Shown here: in pieces, positions 13,716 through 21,382 of the stretch
How positions within the stretch are numbered: position 1 is the first letter of the stretch
Layout of the letters: every line of letters begins with the position of its first letter
From: Actinomycetes bacterium
Lineage (GTDB): Bacteria > Actinomycetota > Acidimicrobiia > Acidimicrobiales > RAAP-2
DNA length: 22,411 nt
Assembly (NCBI GenBank): GCA_021784205.1
Contig: JAJXTB010000029.1
Location: 1 to 22,411, forward strand
Reading direction: 5' to 3'
Made by a program: the position numbers and the translations under genes
Notes under the pieces: generated by a model
The model's database searches: none
Told to the model about the DNA's origin: nothing
The model's input: the letters and a program-made list of their open reading frames with translations, nothing else

Positions 13716-14594
13716 ATGACGACCTACGAGACGACGGTCCTGCGCGAGGGACTGGGCTTCGGCGAGTCGCCGCGCTGGCACGAGGGCCGTCTCTGGTACT
13801 CGGACTTCTACCGCCACGCCATCTTCTCGATGGACGCCGCCGGGTACGAGGAGCGCTTCGAGTACGAGGTGCTCGGCCAACCCTCAGGCCTCGCCTGGAC
13901 GCCCGAAGGTGAGCTGTGGTGCGTCTCGATGACTGATCAGCGTGTGGTGCGTCCTAAGAGTGGTGAGACCGTGGTCGATCTCTCCGCGCTCAGCGGGTTT
14001 TGGACCAACGAGATGGTGAACGACGCTTCCGGTGTCGCCTACGTCGGCAGCTTCGGCTTCGACCTCGACCTGATGCTGCGCGAACACGGGGTCGCAGCCC
14101 TGATGGAGAGTCCCCCGCCGACTACGAATCTCGTCGTCGTCGGCGCCGACGGAGCGATCCTGCAGGTCGTACCCGACATGACCTTTCCCAACGGGACCGT
14201 GATCAGTGGTGACGGTCGGACCCTGATCGTCGGCGAGACCCTGGCCTTTCGCCTTAGCGCCTTCGACGTGGCCGTCGACGGGACGCTCTCCAATCGACGG
14301 GTCTGGGCCCAGCTCGAGTTCGTGGCGACCGACGGAATGTGCCTTGACGCTGATGGCCAGATCTGGTTGGCCAACGCGCTGGCCAACGAGTGCTTGCGCG
14401 TTCGCGAGGGAGGTGAGGTGACCGCGCGCGCCACGACGTCCCAGCACGCCTTCGCCTGCATGCTCGGCGGCGAGGACCGTTCGACGCTCTACGTAATGAC
14501 CGCACCGACCAGCGATCGCTTCGTCGTCGCCGAGCAGCGCGCGGGTCACGTCGAGGCCGTCGCGGTGGCCGTGCCCGGCGCGGGCCGGCCCTAG
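13716..14594 (+). CDS. SMP-30/gluconolactonase-like protein
   Basis: A 292-aa six-bladed beta-propeller protein of the SMP-30/gluconolactonase/LRE family. The opening GFGESPRWHEGRLWYSD carries the metal-binding Glu (E17). Further family marks are GQPSGLAWTPEGELW, NEMVNDASGVAYVGSFGF (metal-ligand Asn region), TFPNGTVISGDGRTLIV (second Asn) and FVATDGMCLDADGQIWLANA (Asp ligand). Such enzymes hydrolyse lactones of sugars or related compounds with a divalent metal; the substrate here is unknown. The ATG at 13716 is chosen, with a GGGGG stretch just upstream; a GTG two codons earlier is possible. It follows glpK by 37 nt and overlaps the convergent aminotransferase by 4 nt. Confidence 0.85.
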   Translation: MTTYETTVLREGLGFGESPRWHEGRLWYSDFYRHAIFSMDAAGYEERFEYEVLGQPSGLAWTPEGELWCVSMTDQRVVRPKSGETVVDLSALSGFWTNEMVNDASGVAYVGSFGFDLDLMLREHGVAALMESPPPTTNLVVVGADGAILQVVPDMTFPNGTVISGDGRTLIVGETLAFRLSAFDVAVDGTLSNRRVWAQLEFVATDGMCLDADGQIWLANALANECLRVREGGEVTARATTSQHAFACMLGGEDRSTLYVMTAPTSDRFVVAEQRAGHVEAVAVAVPGAGRP

Positions 14595-15790
14595 CGGCGC
14601 GCCTCGATCAACTTCTTGAGCGAGCGCACCGCCTGGTGGGTGCGCATCTCGTTCTCAATCAGGGCGAAGCGCACGTGGCCGTCGCCGCCCTCTCCGAAAC
14701 CCACGCCGGGGCTCGTGGCCACGTCGGCCTCTTCGATCAGGTGGCGCGCGAATCCCAGCGAGCCCATCTCGCGATAGCCCTCAGGGATCGGCGCCCAGAC
14801 GAACATCGAGCCGCGCGGGGCCGCGACCTCCCAGCCGATCCGATTGAGCCCGTCGATCAACGCGTCGCGGCGCGACTGGTAGATCGCGAGCAGGTGCTCG
14901 GGGTAGTCGCTCGCCTCGTTCATGGCGACGATCGCTGCGATCTGCACCGGTTGGAACGTGCCGTAGTCGAGGTAGCTCTTCAGTTTGGTCAGCGCCGCCA
15001 CGACCTCGGCGTTGCCGACGAGAAACCCGACGCGCCAGCCGGCCATCGAAAACGACTTGGTCAACGTGTAGAGCTCCACACAGCATTCCTTGGCCCGCGG
15101 GACCTCAAGGATCGAGGGCGGCTTGTAGCCGTCAAAGCCCAGGTCGGCGTAGGCGAAGTCGTGACAGACGATCACGTCGTGCTCGAGGGCGAAGTTGACG
15201 AGGCGTTCCATGAACGCGTAATCCACACACGCGCTCGTCGGGTTGTGGGGAAAGGAGCAAATGATCACACGGGGCTTCACCCGGGCCCGGTCCCAGGCCT
15301 CGAGGAGTCCGGCGAAGAACGCGTCACCCGGGTCGGTCTCATCAGAAGCCGGGTCCTTCATGGCCACCGTGATCACCTCGGCGCCAGCGAATCCCGGACC
15401 GGCGAGGTGGATGGGATAACTCGGACTCGGCACAATCGCCGTGTCGCCGGGACCCAGGAGGACCCACATCAGGTGGGTCAGGCCCTCCTTGGCCCCGATG
15501 GTGGTGACGACCTCGGTGTCCGGATCGAGGTCGACGTTAAAGAGTTTCTTATAGCGCGTGGCGATGGCCAGGCGCAGGTTGGGGATCCCGCGGCTCGCGC
15601 TGTAGCGATGGTTCTTCGGATTGTGCACGGCCTCAGCGAGCTTCTCGACCGCGACGTCCGGGCTGGGCAAGTCTGGATTGCCAAATCCGAAGTCCACCAC
15701 GTCGCGCCCGGCGGCACGCGCCTCGGCCTTCAGCGCGTTGATCGTCGCGAAGACGTAGGGGGGCAGGCCGGTGATGCGACGGAATTCCAT
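14591..15790 (-). CDS. Alanine/glutamate-pyruvate-type aminotransferase (AlaC-like, fold type I)
   Basis: A 399-aa PLP-dependent class I/II aminotransferase. The PLP lysine is K245 in TLTKSFSMAGWRVG. Other conserved residues are N183 (PHNPTS), D211 (HDFAY), Y214 and the carboxylate-binding Arg near the C-terminus. The start MEFRRITGLPPYVF and the segment HRYSASRGIPNLRLAIA are typical of the AlaC subgroup, which interconverts alanine and pyruvate with glutamate/2-oxoglutarate; other substrates are possible. The ATG at 15790 matches the family N-terminus. The frame extends to 15991 only through the upstream gene. There is no clear ribosome-binding site, so translation may be coupled to the oxidoreductase gene ending 17 nt before. 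It is the last gene of the leftward operon. Confidence 0.9.
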   Translation of the reverse strand: MEFRRITGLPPYVFATINALKAEARAAGRDVVDFGFGNPDLPSPDVAVEKLAEAVHNPKNHRYSASRGIPNLRLAIATRYKKLFNVDLDPDTEVVTTIGAKEGLTHLMWVLLGPGDTAIVPSPSYPIHLAGPGFAGAEVITVAMKDPASDETDPGDAFFAGLLEAWDRARVKPRVIICSFPHNPTSACVDYAFMERLVNFALEHDVIVCHDFAYADLGFDGYKPPSILEVPRAKECCVELYTLTKSFSMAGWRVGFLVGNAEVVAALTKLKSYLDYGTFQPVQIAAIVAMNEASDYPEHLLAIYQSRRDALIDGLNRIGWEVAAPRGSMFVWAPIPEGYREMGSLGFARHLIEEADVATSPGVGFGEGGDGHVRFALIENEMRTHQAVRSLKKLIEARR

Positions 15791-15807
15791 CAAAGAAATG
15801 TAGTGAC

Positions 15808-16479
15808 TCAGCGGGTGCGGCGCCACCTCGCCAGATCTGCGACGTGCGCGTGCGGGCTCAGCACCGCCCACGTCGCTCCCGCCGCGTCGAGGGCGTCGAG
15901 TGTCGCGTCGAGGTCGCTGGGTACCGGGCCAGCCCAGCACACCGCTCCCTCGAGCGCCGCCGCGGCGACGTCGGCGGGCGTGGCGTTCCACATGTTAAGC
16001 GTCACCCCGAGTGCGCGGGCGAGCTCGTTGGTGGCCGGCGCCCCCGCACCGATCCACACAGGCATCATCGGCGCGAGCGTCGCTGCACTCGCGCCGAGCA
16101 TCTCGCGACGCTCTCGGGGCGAGTACTCGGGCAGGCCGTAGGCGGCGTTCTCGGCGGCCGAAAGCTTGTCGCCGGTGCCCAGGGCCGCGATCACGCGGCC
16201 CGGCGCGATTTCCTCAAGGGCTGTGAACGTCTCGACGAGGTGCGCTGTGCCAAAGAGTCCCACACGCGCGACGAGGGGGCCCACGCAGATCTCGTGGCGC
16301 GCGGCCACGGCCGCGAGCACCGGGAACGGCGCGAGCGCGGGGCGCGCCGGCGAGCCCATCGGCCAGAGGTGGTCGTAGGCGAAGACGCCGTCGAGTCCCG
16401 ACTCGGCCGCCTCGGCCGCGACGTCGAGGGCGTGGCGCGCGCCCACCTCAAAAGTAGGTAGCAAGAGTCCGATCTTCAT
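15808..16479 (-). CDS. LLM-class (luciferase-like) flavin/F420-dependent oxidoreductase, short form
   Basis: A 223-aa protein of the bacterial luciferase-like family. The N-terminus MKIGLLLPTFEVG, then AAESGLDGVFAYDHLWPMG, CVGPLVARVGLFGTAHLVETFTALEEIAPGRVIAALGTGD, and VWIGAGAPATNELARALG are standard TIM-barrel landmarks of F420-dependent actinobacterial members. Such enzymes oxidise or reduce small organic molecules with reduced F420 or FMN. At 223 aa it is well below the common 280-350 aa, because the segment between the middle strands and the C-terminal helices is short. The start overlaps the ROK kinase stop by 4 nt (ATGA). Substrate unknown. It lies in an operon with a sugar kinase and an aminotransferase. 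Confidence 0.85.
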   Translation of the reverse strand: MKIGLLLPTFEVGARHALDVAAEAAESGLDGVFAYDHLWPMGSPARPALAPFPVLAAVAARHEICVGPLVARVGLFGTAHLVETFTALEEIAPGRVIAALGTGDKLSAAENAAYGLPEYSPRERREMLGASAATLAPMMPVWIGAGAPATNELARALGVTLNMWNATPADVAAAALEGAVCWAGPVPSDLDATLDALDAAGATWAVLSPHAHVADLARWRRTR

Positions 16480-17420
16480 GTCTCCATCCTCGCCGCCAGG
16501 GCGGCACCGATCGCGCTCGCGCTCGGGCCGAGTGTGGCCTCGAGGACCCGCAGGTCAGCTCGCGCCACGGCTCCCTCGGTCAGTTCAACGAGGTGGCGCC
16601 TCGCGCTCGGCAGGAGGTGGGCCGAAAGGGCCGAGAGTCCCCCTCCGACCACGAAGCACGATGTGTCGAGGATCGCCGCCAGGTTGGCGAGCCCGGCCGC
16701 CAGCCACCAGCCCATCTCCTCGAGCAGAGCTCGGGCACCCTCGTCACCGTGATCGGCGGCGGCGGCGACCTCCTCGCCGGTCGGATCGGCCAAGAACTTC
16801 GCGACGTCGAGACGACCTTCGCGAGCGGCCTCGCGCGCCAGACGCGCGAGCGCCGTGCCCGACGCGTAGCGCTCCCAGCAACCTCTCCCCCCGCAGGGGC
16901 AGGGTTCGCCGCGAGCGACCAGCGTCATGTGCCCGATCTCGCCCGCGAATCCCGCGGCCCCGCGTAGAAGACGGCCGTCGGCGACGATCCCGCCACCGAT
17001 CCCCGTTCCGAGCGTGATCATCACGTAGTTGGTCTCGTCGCGGGCCGCGCCCCAGTGCCCCTCGGCAAGAGCCGCGAGGTTGGCGTCGTTGTCAACCACC
17101 ACGCTGCCGCGCCCCAGCGCTGTCGCGAGGCTCGCGCCCACATCCGAACCGCTCGCACCGGGCAGGTGCGGGGAGAAGGCGAAGTGGCCGTTTCTAGCCA
17201 CCATTCCGGCCAGTCCCAGTCCAAGGGGCGCGGCGCTCGCGTCGGCGCCGCAGCGAGAGGCCACGTCCTCAACCTGGCGGGCGAGCGAGTCGACCAACGC
17301 GTCGACGCTCGTCGCGCGACTCGAAACACGCGAACTCGCGAGCACTGCGCCGTCGGCGCCGAGAACCAGCGCGAGGGACTTGGTCCCCCCGACGTCCACG
17401 CCGATGGCGAGATCGTTCAT
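16476..17420 (-). CDS. ROK-family sugar kinase, probably glucokinase
   Basis: A 314-aa ROK kinase. The ATP phosphate loop DVGGTKSLALVL lies at residues 9-20. The catalytic Asp is in VVDNDANLAAL (D112). The ROK signature follows, with E161 and zinc ligands H164, C174, C176 and C181 (GEIGHMTL, CPCGGRGCWE). GTGIGGGIV binds ATP. It phosphorylates glucose or a related hexose in the cytosol; length and motif set agree with actinobacterial glucokinases. The start overlaps the SRPBCC gene stop by 4 nt, and its own stop overlaps the LLM start by 4 nt. A PimB-type transferase, SRPBCC protein and ROK glucokinase in proximity is a recurrent actinobacterial arrangement, known to me from mycobacterial and Streptomyces genomes. 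Confidence 0.92.
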   Translation of the reverse strand: MNDLAIGVDVGGTKSLALVLGADGAVLASSRVSSRATSVDALVDSLARQVEDVASRCGADASAAPLGLGLAGMVARNGHFAFSPHLPGASGSDVGASLATALGRGSVVVDNDANLAALAEGHWGAARDETNYVMITLGTGIGGGIVADGRLLRGAAGFAGEIGHMTLVARGEPCPCGGRGCWERYASGTALARLAREAAREGRLDVAKFLADPTGEEVAAAADHGDEGARALLEEMGWWLAAGLANLAAILDTSCFVVGGGLSALSAHLLPSARRHLVELTEGAVARADLRVLEATLGPSASAIGAALAARMET

Positions 17421-17857
17421 CGCAACGACTCGACCCGCGCCTTCAGCTCGCCCAGGGCGTCGCTCTGGATCCTCTGAGCCGCGCGCGAACGGATGAACGG
17501 CGGGATCGGCACGCGCAGTTCGACCTCGAGGTCGTAGGTGACCCGGGTGGTCGCACCGTCGGGTTCGAAAAGGTAGCGGCCGTTGAGGGACTCGGTGATG
17601 TCGCCGCTCACCTGAATCCAGGCCAGTTCCTCAGGTGCGCGGCTGTAGTCGTAGCGCAACGCGTAGGTCGTCGAGCGGCCAAACGCCGCGGCGCGGAACT
17701 CGACTTCGAGCGCGCGACCGTTGCCGTCGCGCTCGATCACCTCGGCGCGCTTCACCTCGCTCGCCCACTCGTGGTAGTGCTCGAAGTCGGTGACGACGCG
17801 ATACACGAGGTCCACCGGGCCATCGACCACCACCGATCGCCTCGCTCGTTGGACCAC
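17417..17857 (-). CDS. SRPBCC (polyketide cyclase/START-like) protein
   Basis: A 146-aa single-domain helix-grip protein: RSVVVDGPVDLVYRVVTDFEHYHEWASEVKRAEVIERDGNG at the N-terminus and VTYDLEVELRVPIPPFIRSRAAQRIQSDALGELKARVE as the long C-terminal helix that closes the hydrophobic cavity. It resembles the small SRPBCC proteins found beside pimB in actinobacteria, whose ligand is not known. The GTG at 17857 is preferred because a 9-nt Shine-Dalgarno match AGGAGGTGA lies immediately before it. A GTG at 17875 would include the ribosome-binding site in the coding part. It is 18 nt downstream of the PimB-like gene and overlaps the kinase by 4 nt. Confidence 0.85.
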   Translation of the reverse strand: MVQRARRSVVVDGPVDLVYRVVTDFEHYHEWASEVKRAEVIERDGNGRALEVEFRAAAFGRSTTYALRYDYSRAPEELAWIQVSGDITESLNGRYLFEPDGATTRVTYDLEVELRVPIPPFIRSRAAQRIQSDALGELKARVESLR

Positions 17858-17875
17858 GTCACCTCCTCGCCACAC

Positions 17876-19030
17876 CTAGGTTACGTGGCGCCCGTCGCCG
17901 TCGAAGTCGGCGAGGCCCTCACTCAAGCGCGCCGCCAGCACCGTCCAGTCGAACCGCTCGCGCGCGACGCGCGCGGCCTGCGCGCCGAGGGCCTCGCGCC
18001 GCGGCGCGTCCCTCAATAGCGCGGCCATCGTGTGGGCCAGTGCGCGCGCGTCGCGCGGGTTGTCGACGACGACACCGGTCACGCCGTCCTCGACGGCCTC
18101 GTGGCTGCCGCCGGAGCGTCCCGCGACCGTCGCGACACCACAGGCGCCGGCTTCGACGAACACGATGCCAAAGCCCTCCTGTTCGAGTCCCAGCCAACGG
18201 CGCCGACAGTCCATCACCATGAGATCACTGGCCCCGAGCCAGCCCACCAGCTCCTCGTCGGCCACCCGACCGATCAGCTCGACCGGCGCGTGGATTCGAC
18301 GACTCAGTTTCTCGAGCCGACGGGCGTCGCGACCCGCGCCGCCGATCTGTACGCGCAGGTTGGGGAAGTCGCCGACGAGCAGGGCACTAGCGCGAATCAA
18401 CGTGTCCATCCCCTTGCGCGGTACAAGGCGCGAGTAGGAGGTCACGAGCAGGTCGTCGTCAGCAAGACCCCGACGTTGCCGCGTCTCGCGACGGGCGTCA
18501 GCACTCGAGGGAACGAACCGCGCAGTGTCCACCCCCGGGGGAACCTGAAGGATCGGCGGCGTGCGCTCGGCGGCGCAGCGCCGAGCCTCGCCCTCGACGT
18601 AGGCGCCGGCCGCCACCGCCACCGCCGCGTGGCGCAACACGTGGCGCAGCGAGGACGCGACCAACGGCAGGCGCGCCGGGATCGTCACCTCAGCCCCGTG
18701 GAGGATCACGCCGTAGGGCCGCGACAGGCCCGGCCCCAACAGCCCCAGCGGCCACGCCGGATCGAGCAGGACGAGCTCCGGGTCGTGGCGCGCGATCGCC
18801 GCCTCGATCGCGCGCTTGGCCCTCGGCGTGGGCAAATAGAGCGTCGAGGCGGGGATTCGTTCGATCACCAGCTCGGACTCGCGGTCGAAGAACGCCGCGT
18901 CAGGGTGCGAGGAGGCCGTTAGAACGACGGCTCGTCCCACCTCGAGCCGTCGCCACAGTTCCTCGAGGTAGACCTGGATTCCGCCGGTCTTGGGCGGGAA
19001 GTCGTTGGTCACGAGGAGGTGGCGCGCCAT
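17876..19030 (-). CDS. GT4 glycosyltransferase, PimB-like mannosyltransferase
   Basis: A 384-aa GT-B fold glycosyltransferase of family GT4. The N-terminal motif LLVTNDFPPKTGGIQVYLEEL contains the Gly-rich acceptor loop characteristic of PimB-type enzymes. The donor half shows SRLVPRKGMDTLIRA and the E-x7-E motif in EQEGFGIVFVEAGACG, followed by GRSGGSHEAVEDG. PimB adds the second mannose (from GDP-Man) to phosphatidylinositol monomannoside on the cytosolic face of the membrane; that function is inferred from the N-terminal motif and the actinobacterial neighbourhood. Start ATG 19030, 24 nt after the stop of the small Cys-containing gene on the same strand. Another phosphatidylinositol or glycolipid transferase activity is possible. 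Confidence 0.8.
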   Translation of the reverse strand: MARHLLVTNDFPPKTGGIQVYLEELWRRLEVGRAVVLTASSHPDAAFFDRESELVIERIPASTLYLPTPRAKRAIEAAIARHDPELVLLDPAWPLGLLGPGLSRPYGVILHGAEVTIPARLPLVASSLRHVLRHAAVAVAAGAYVEGEARRCAAERTPPILQVPPGVDTARFVPSSADARRETRQRRGLADDDLLVTSYSRLVPRKGMDTLIRASALLVGDFPNLRVQIGGAGRDARRLEKLSRRIHAPVELIGRVADEELVGWLGASDLMVMDCRRRWLGLEQEGFGIVFVEAGACGVATVAGRSGGSHEAVEDGVTGVVVDNPRDARALAHTMAALLRDAPRREALGAQAARVARERFDWTVLAARLSEGLADFDGDGRHVT

Positions 19031-19054
19031 GGGCCACCACGCTAATGCGGTCCC

Positions 19055-19276
19055 CTAGTCGGGGGTCGACGTCGCCGCGTGGTCGCGCTGGAATCGCAAG
19101 TGAGGCATCATCCCTTGGCTGGTGAAGAGTTCGACGACGTCGACGTCGCGCGTCGTCATCTCGAGGTGCTCCGGATCGCCACCGAGTACGAAGGTCACCA
19201 AGCAGTCCGCGCAGTCCGGCGTATTGCGTCGCACGCAGTCGCTGCAGCTGATGGATAGTTCGATGTCGTGTGCCAT
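19055..19276 (-). CDS. Small cysteine-rich protein, possible zinc-binding
   Basis: A 73-aa protein, not recognised as a named family. Four cysteines cluster in CSDCVRRNTPDCADC (residues 11-25), arranged as CxxC-x7-CxxC, which fits a compact zinc or iron-sulphur site. The rest (VTFVLGG, VVELFTSQGMMPHLRFQRD) resembles short actinobacterial proteins of unknown role. Start ATG 19276 has AAGGGGTG closely upstream. It precedes the PimB-like gene by 24 nt on the same strand and may be the first gene of that operon. The function cannot be inferred beyond metal binding. Confidence 0.65.
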   Translation of the reverse strand: MAHDIELSISCSDCVRRNTPDCADCLVTFVLGGDPEHLEMTTRDVDVVELFTSQGMMPHLRFQRDHAATSTPD

Positions 19277-19439
19277 ATCACCCCTTGCTCACCTCTGACA
19301 CTGCCAAGCGGGTGTGACGTCCGGATCGGCACGGCGCGATCCACGCGCGCCACGCCCCGACGCGGCGCGAAGCAGTAAGTTCGCTCGTGGAGCCGTGTAG
19401 CAAGTTCAGCGCCGGCGACGGCGCGAAGCGAGGAGGATC

Positions 19440-19673
19440 GTGGCCGACCAGGACGACCCCATCGAGCGTTTTCTCGACCAGCCGGCGGAACACGGCGTGG
19501 GCGACGACGATGTCCCCACGCCCCGACCTGCCCCTCCACGTGGATTCTGGAAGTCGGTGAACCACTTCCTCTTCGAAAAAGAGCCGAGCGACTACTCCTC
19601 GATCGCTCCGCGCGGCGCCGATGGGAGGCGCACAAGACTGTTCTTCTTCAACGGCAACGGCCGGGGCCGCTAA
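19440..19673 (+). CDS. Small hypothetical protein
   Basis: A 77-aa protein with GTG start and a strong ribosome-binding site (GAGGAGG, 4-5 nt spacing), which is the main argument that it is real. The N-terminal half is acidic and Pro-rich, probably disordered. The centre, RGFWKSVNHFLFEKEPSDYSS, could form an amphipathic helix. The C-terminus is basic. No family recognised. It stands alone on the plus strand, divergent from the Cys-protein/PimB operon and convergent with the thioredoxin-like gene. Confidence 0.55.
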   Translation: MADQDDPIERFLDQPAEHGVGDDDVPTPRPAPPRGFWKSVNHFLFEKEPSDYSSIAPRGADGRRTRLFFFNGNGRGR

Positions 19674-19727
19674 CACCGAGAAACTGCTCGCGTGGTCGAC
19701 CGGATCGACACGGGTCAACGAAACGTC

Positions 19728-20117
19728 TCATGCTTCCAGGCGACTGGTGATCTCCGCGGCCACCTGGGCAGCGGAGAACGCGGAACCCTCGTATGTGACG
19801 ACTCCGCGCTCGGGATCGATCAGGACGAAGAACGGCGCCGAGCGTATCTCGAGATCGCGCCAGAGCCCCGGTGCGATGACGACACCGCTGTCGCGCCACG
19901 AGTCATCCTCGGCCGCGGCGACCACCACGACGTCAACCGCTCCGAGCGAAGCGTTTCCGCGGACGAAGTCGCGGCACCCGTCACAGTGGGGCTTGACCGC
20001 GACCACAACCGTCGCGCGGGTGAACGTGCGCTCGACCTCGACCCCCGCCGCGTCGCGGCCGCGAAATCCCGCCGGCGCCGGGCGCTCTCGCGGAGCGTCG
20101 ACGCTGCGCAGCTCCAT
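19728..20117 (-). CDS. Thioredoxin-like protein with a CDGC active site
   Basis: A 129-aa thioredoxin-fold protein. The redox motif is C45-D-G-C48 in VVAVKPHCDGCRDF, after a beta-strand, and the cis-Pro loop is SAPFFVLIDPERGVV. The segment DDSWRDSGVVIAPGLWRDLEI replaces the usual middle of thioredoxin. There is no signal peptide, so it acts in the cytosol. The CDGC motif lacks the Trp of classical WCGPC and resembles peroxiredoxin-like/TlpA relatives. ATG 20117 overlaps the upstream zinc-ribbon stop by one base (TGATG), implying coupled translation. A longer open frame to 20162 runs into that gene. Substrate unknown. Confidence 0.7.
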   Translation of the reverse strand: MELRSVDAPRERPAPAGFRGRDAAGVEVERTFTRATVVVAVKPHCDGCRDFVRGNASLGAVDVVVVAAAEDDSWRDSGVVIAPGLWRDLEIRSAPFFVLIDPERGVVTYEGSAFSAAQVAAEITSRLEA

Positions 20118-20326
20118 CAGGCGTCCTCGGTGACTTCCTCCACACCTCGCCCGTGGCCGCACCAGCGGCAGATCACCGAATCGATCGTGCGCGTGATTAC
20201 CTCTGGCTCTTCGATCGACAGGTCACCGCCCACGGTGAAGTGGTAGAAGGAGCGCACCGACGTCGTCTCCACGACGTCGAAACGAGTCAGGTTGCCGCAG
20301 GCGCTGCAGCGATAGCGAGTAGTCAC
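20117..20326 (-). CDS. Zinc-ribbon protein
   Basis: A 69-aa protein with two Cys pairs, CSACGN (residues 7-10) and CRWCG (53-56), flanking a beta-rich stretch (FDVVETTSVRSFYHFTVGGDLSIEE). This is the layout of a single zinc ribbon, found in several short actinobacterial proteins. The start is a GTG directly after the TGA of the PH-domain gene, without a gap; its stop shares a base with the thioredoxin-like start. The three genes clearly form one transcript. Role unknown; a nucleic-acid or protein-binding adaptor is a guess. Confidence 0.7.
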   Translation of the reverse strand: MTTRYRCSACGNLTRFDVVETTSVRSFYHFTVGGDLSIEEPEVITRTIDSVICRWCGHGRGVEEVTEDA

Positions 20327-20917
20327 TCACTCACGGTATCGGTTGGACAACGACCTCGAACGCCACTCGGTCGGTGCGGGCGGCTCGTAGAAGCCGGGAG
20401 GCGCCACGGCCTCGAAGTTGAACTCGGTTCCCTGGACAGCGAGGTCGTGGGCGCGTCGCGCCCGCTCGCGATCGATCAAACGGGCCAGGGCCGCCGGATG
20501 ACGCACCCGCCCCACGTACATCGAACCCGCCAGCGTCTCAACGAACAGCTCACCGCGCCGGCTCAATCGCTCACCGACGCGCTGCTCGACGCGAGTAGCG
20601 AGCACGTCCATGAACTCGATCGAGTGGAGATAGTGACGCACGGCGCCACCCTCGATGACGATGCGCTGGCTGGTCACGTGGATCTTGTGCGAGCGCCACT
20701 GCCACACCCGGGTGATGACGAGCAGCGCGCTCGGCCCGACGAGCAGCGCGCCGAGGAGCAGACGGTGCGCGTGGACAGAGGAGTAGTGCGCCGCGCCGTA
20801 GTCAACGAGGACGATCGCCGTGACGAGAGCGAGCAGGGGCCGCGCGAGGCCGCGGCCCACCGGTGTCACACTCACGACGCGCGCCTCGCCGTCTCGGACC
20901 GTCACTCGTCGACCCAT
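20327..20917 (-). CDS. Membrane-anchored bacterial PH-domain protein
   Basis: A 196-aa protein with two hydrophobic segments (about residues 26-40 and 53-70) followed by a bPH2-type domain: WRSHKIHVTSQRIVIEGGAVRHYLHSIEFMDVLATRVEQRVGERLSRRGELFVETLAG. The TSQR(I/L) motif is a usual hallmark of that domain. A helical tail follows (PAALARLIDRERARRAHD). Bacterial PH domains of this kind sit on the cytosolic side of the membrane; their ligands are mostly unknown. First gene of the unit with the zinc-ribbon and thioredoxin-like genes. ATG 20917. Confidence 0.8.
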   Translation of the reverse strand: MGRRVTVRDGEARVVSVTPVGRGLARPLLALVTAIVLVDYGAAHYSSVHAHRLLLGALLVGPSALLVITRVWQWRSHKIHVTSQRIVIEGGAVRHYLHSIEFMDVLATRVEQRVGERLSRRGELFVETLAGSMYVGRVRHPAALARLIDRERARRAHDLAVQGTEFNFEAVAPPGFYEPPAPTEWRSRSLSNRYRE

Positions 20918-20974
20918 ACCTACCAGGCTAAAGACTTCGTGGCCCCGTTGCGCGCTTCGTCACCGAGACGTCAC

Positions 20975-21346
20975 CTAGGTATTTCGCAGGGTTCTCGCCG
21001 CCATGACGAAGTAGTCATCGAGCTCGCGCGCCTGCTCGGGCGAGAGCGAATCCGCCAGGGTCGCCATCGCGGCGCGCATCGCGCCCAGCCACGCCTCGCG
21101 CGCCTCGTCGTCAATCGTGAAGGGCACGTGTCGCATGCGCAGTCTGGGATGTCCCCGCTCGTCGCTATAGGTGGTGGGTCCGCCCCAGTACTGGATCAAG
21201 AAGAGTTGAAGGTGCCGGCGAGACTCGCTGAGATCCTCGGGGTACATGGGCCTCAGGATCGGATCGAGTACGACGTGCTCGTAGAAGGCGTCCACCAGCT
21301 CGATGAAGAACGACTCGCCCAACTCGTCGTATAACGCCAACGCCAC
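20975..21346 (-). CDS. Group II truncated haemoglobin (GlbO-like)
   Basis: A 123-aa truncated globin. Proximal haem His is H73 in RLRMRHVPF. Y22 (B10) and W86 (G8) mark group II. The block LFLIQYWGGPTTYSDERGHPRLRMRH is the family fingerprint. It binds O2 or NO in the cytosol and may aid NO detoxification or oxygen chemistry; the role in this organism is not shown. GTG 21346 is the outermost start, but GGAGG lies only 1 nt before it; a TTG at 21340 is spaced better (7 nt) and may be the real start. It is divergent from the EamA gene with a 36-bp gap. Confidence 0.9.
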   Translation of the reverse strand: MALALYDELGESFFIELVDAFYEHVVLDPILRPMYPEDLSESRRHLQLFLIQYWGGPTTYSDERGHPRLRMRHVPFTIDDEAREAWLGAMRAAMATLADSLSPEQARELDDYFVMAARTLRNT

Positions 21347-21382
21347 GCCTCCACGTTAGATCGGCCCTCGTACACTTCCTTC

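Noticed and set aside
14636..16141. 501-aa open frame antisense to the aminotransferase and LLM genes
   Set aside because: It spans two well-recognised genes on the other strand and shows only antisense-type composition.
20153..21334. 393-aa open frame antisense to the PH-domain and haemoglobin genes
   Set aside because: It crosses several confident genes and has no domain pattern.
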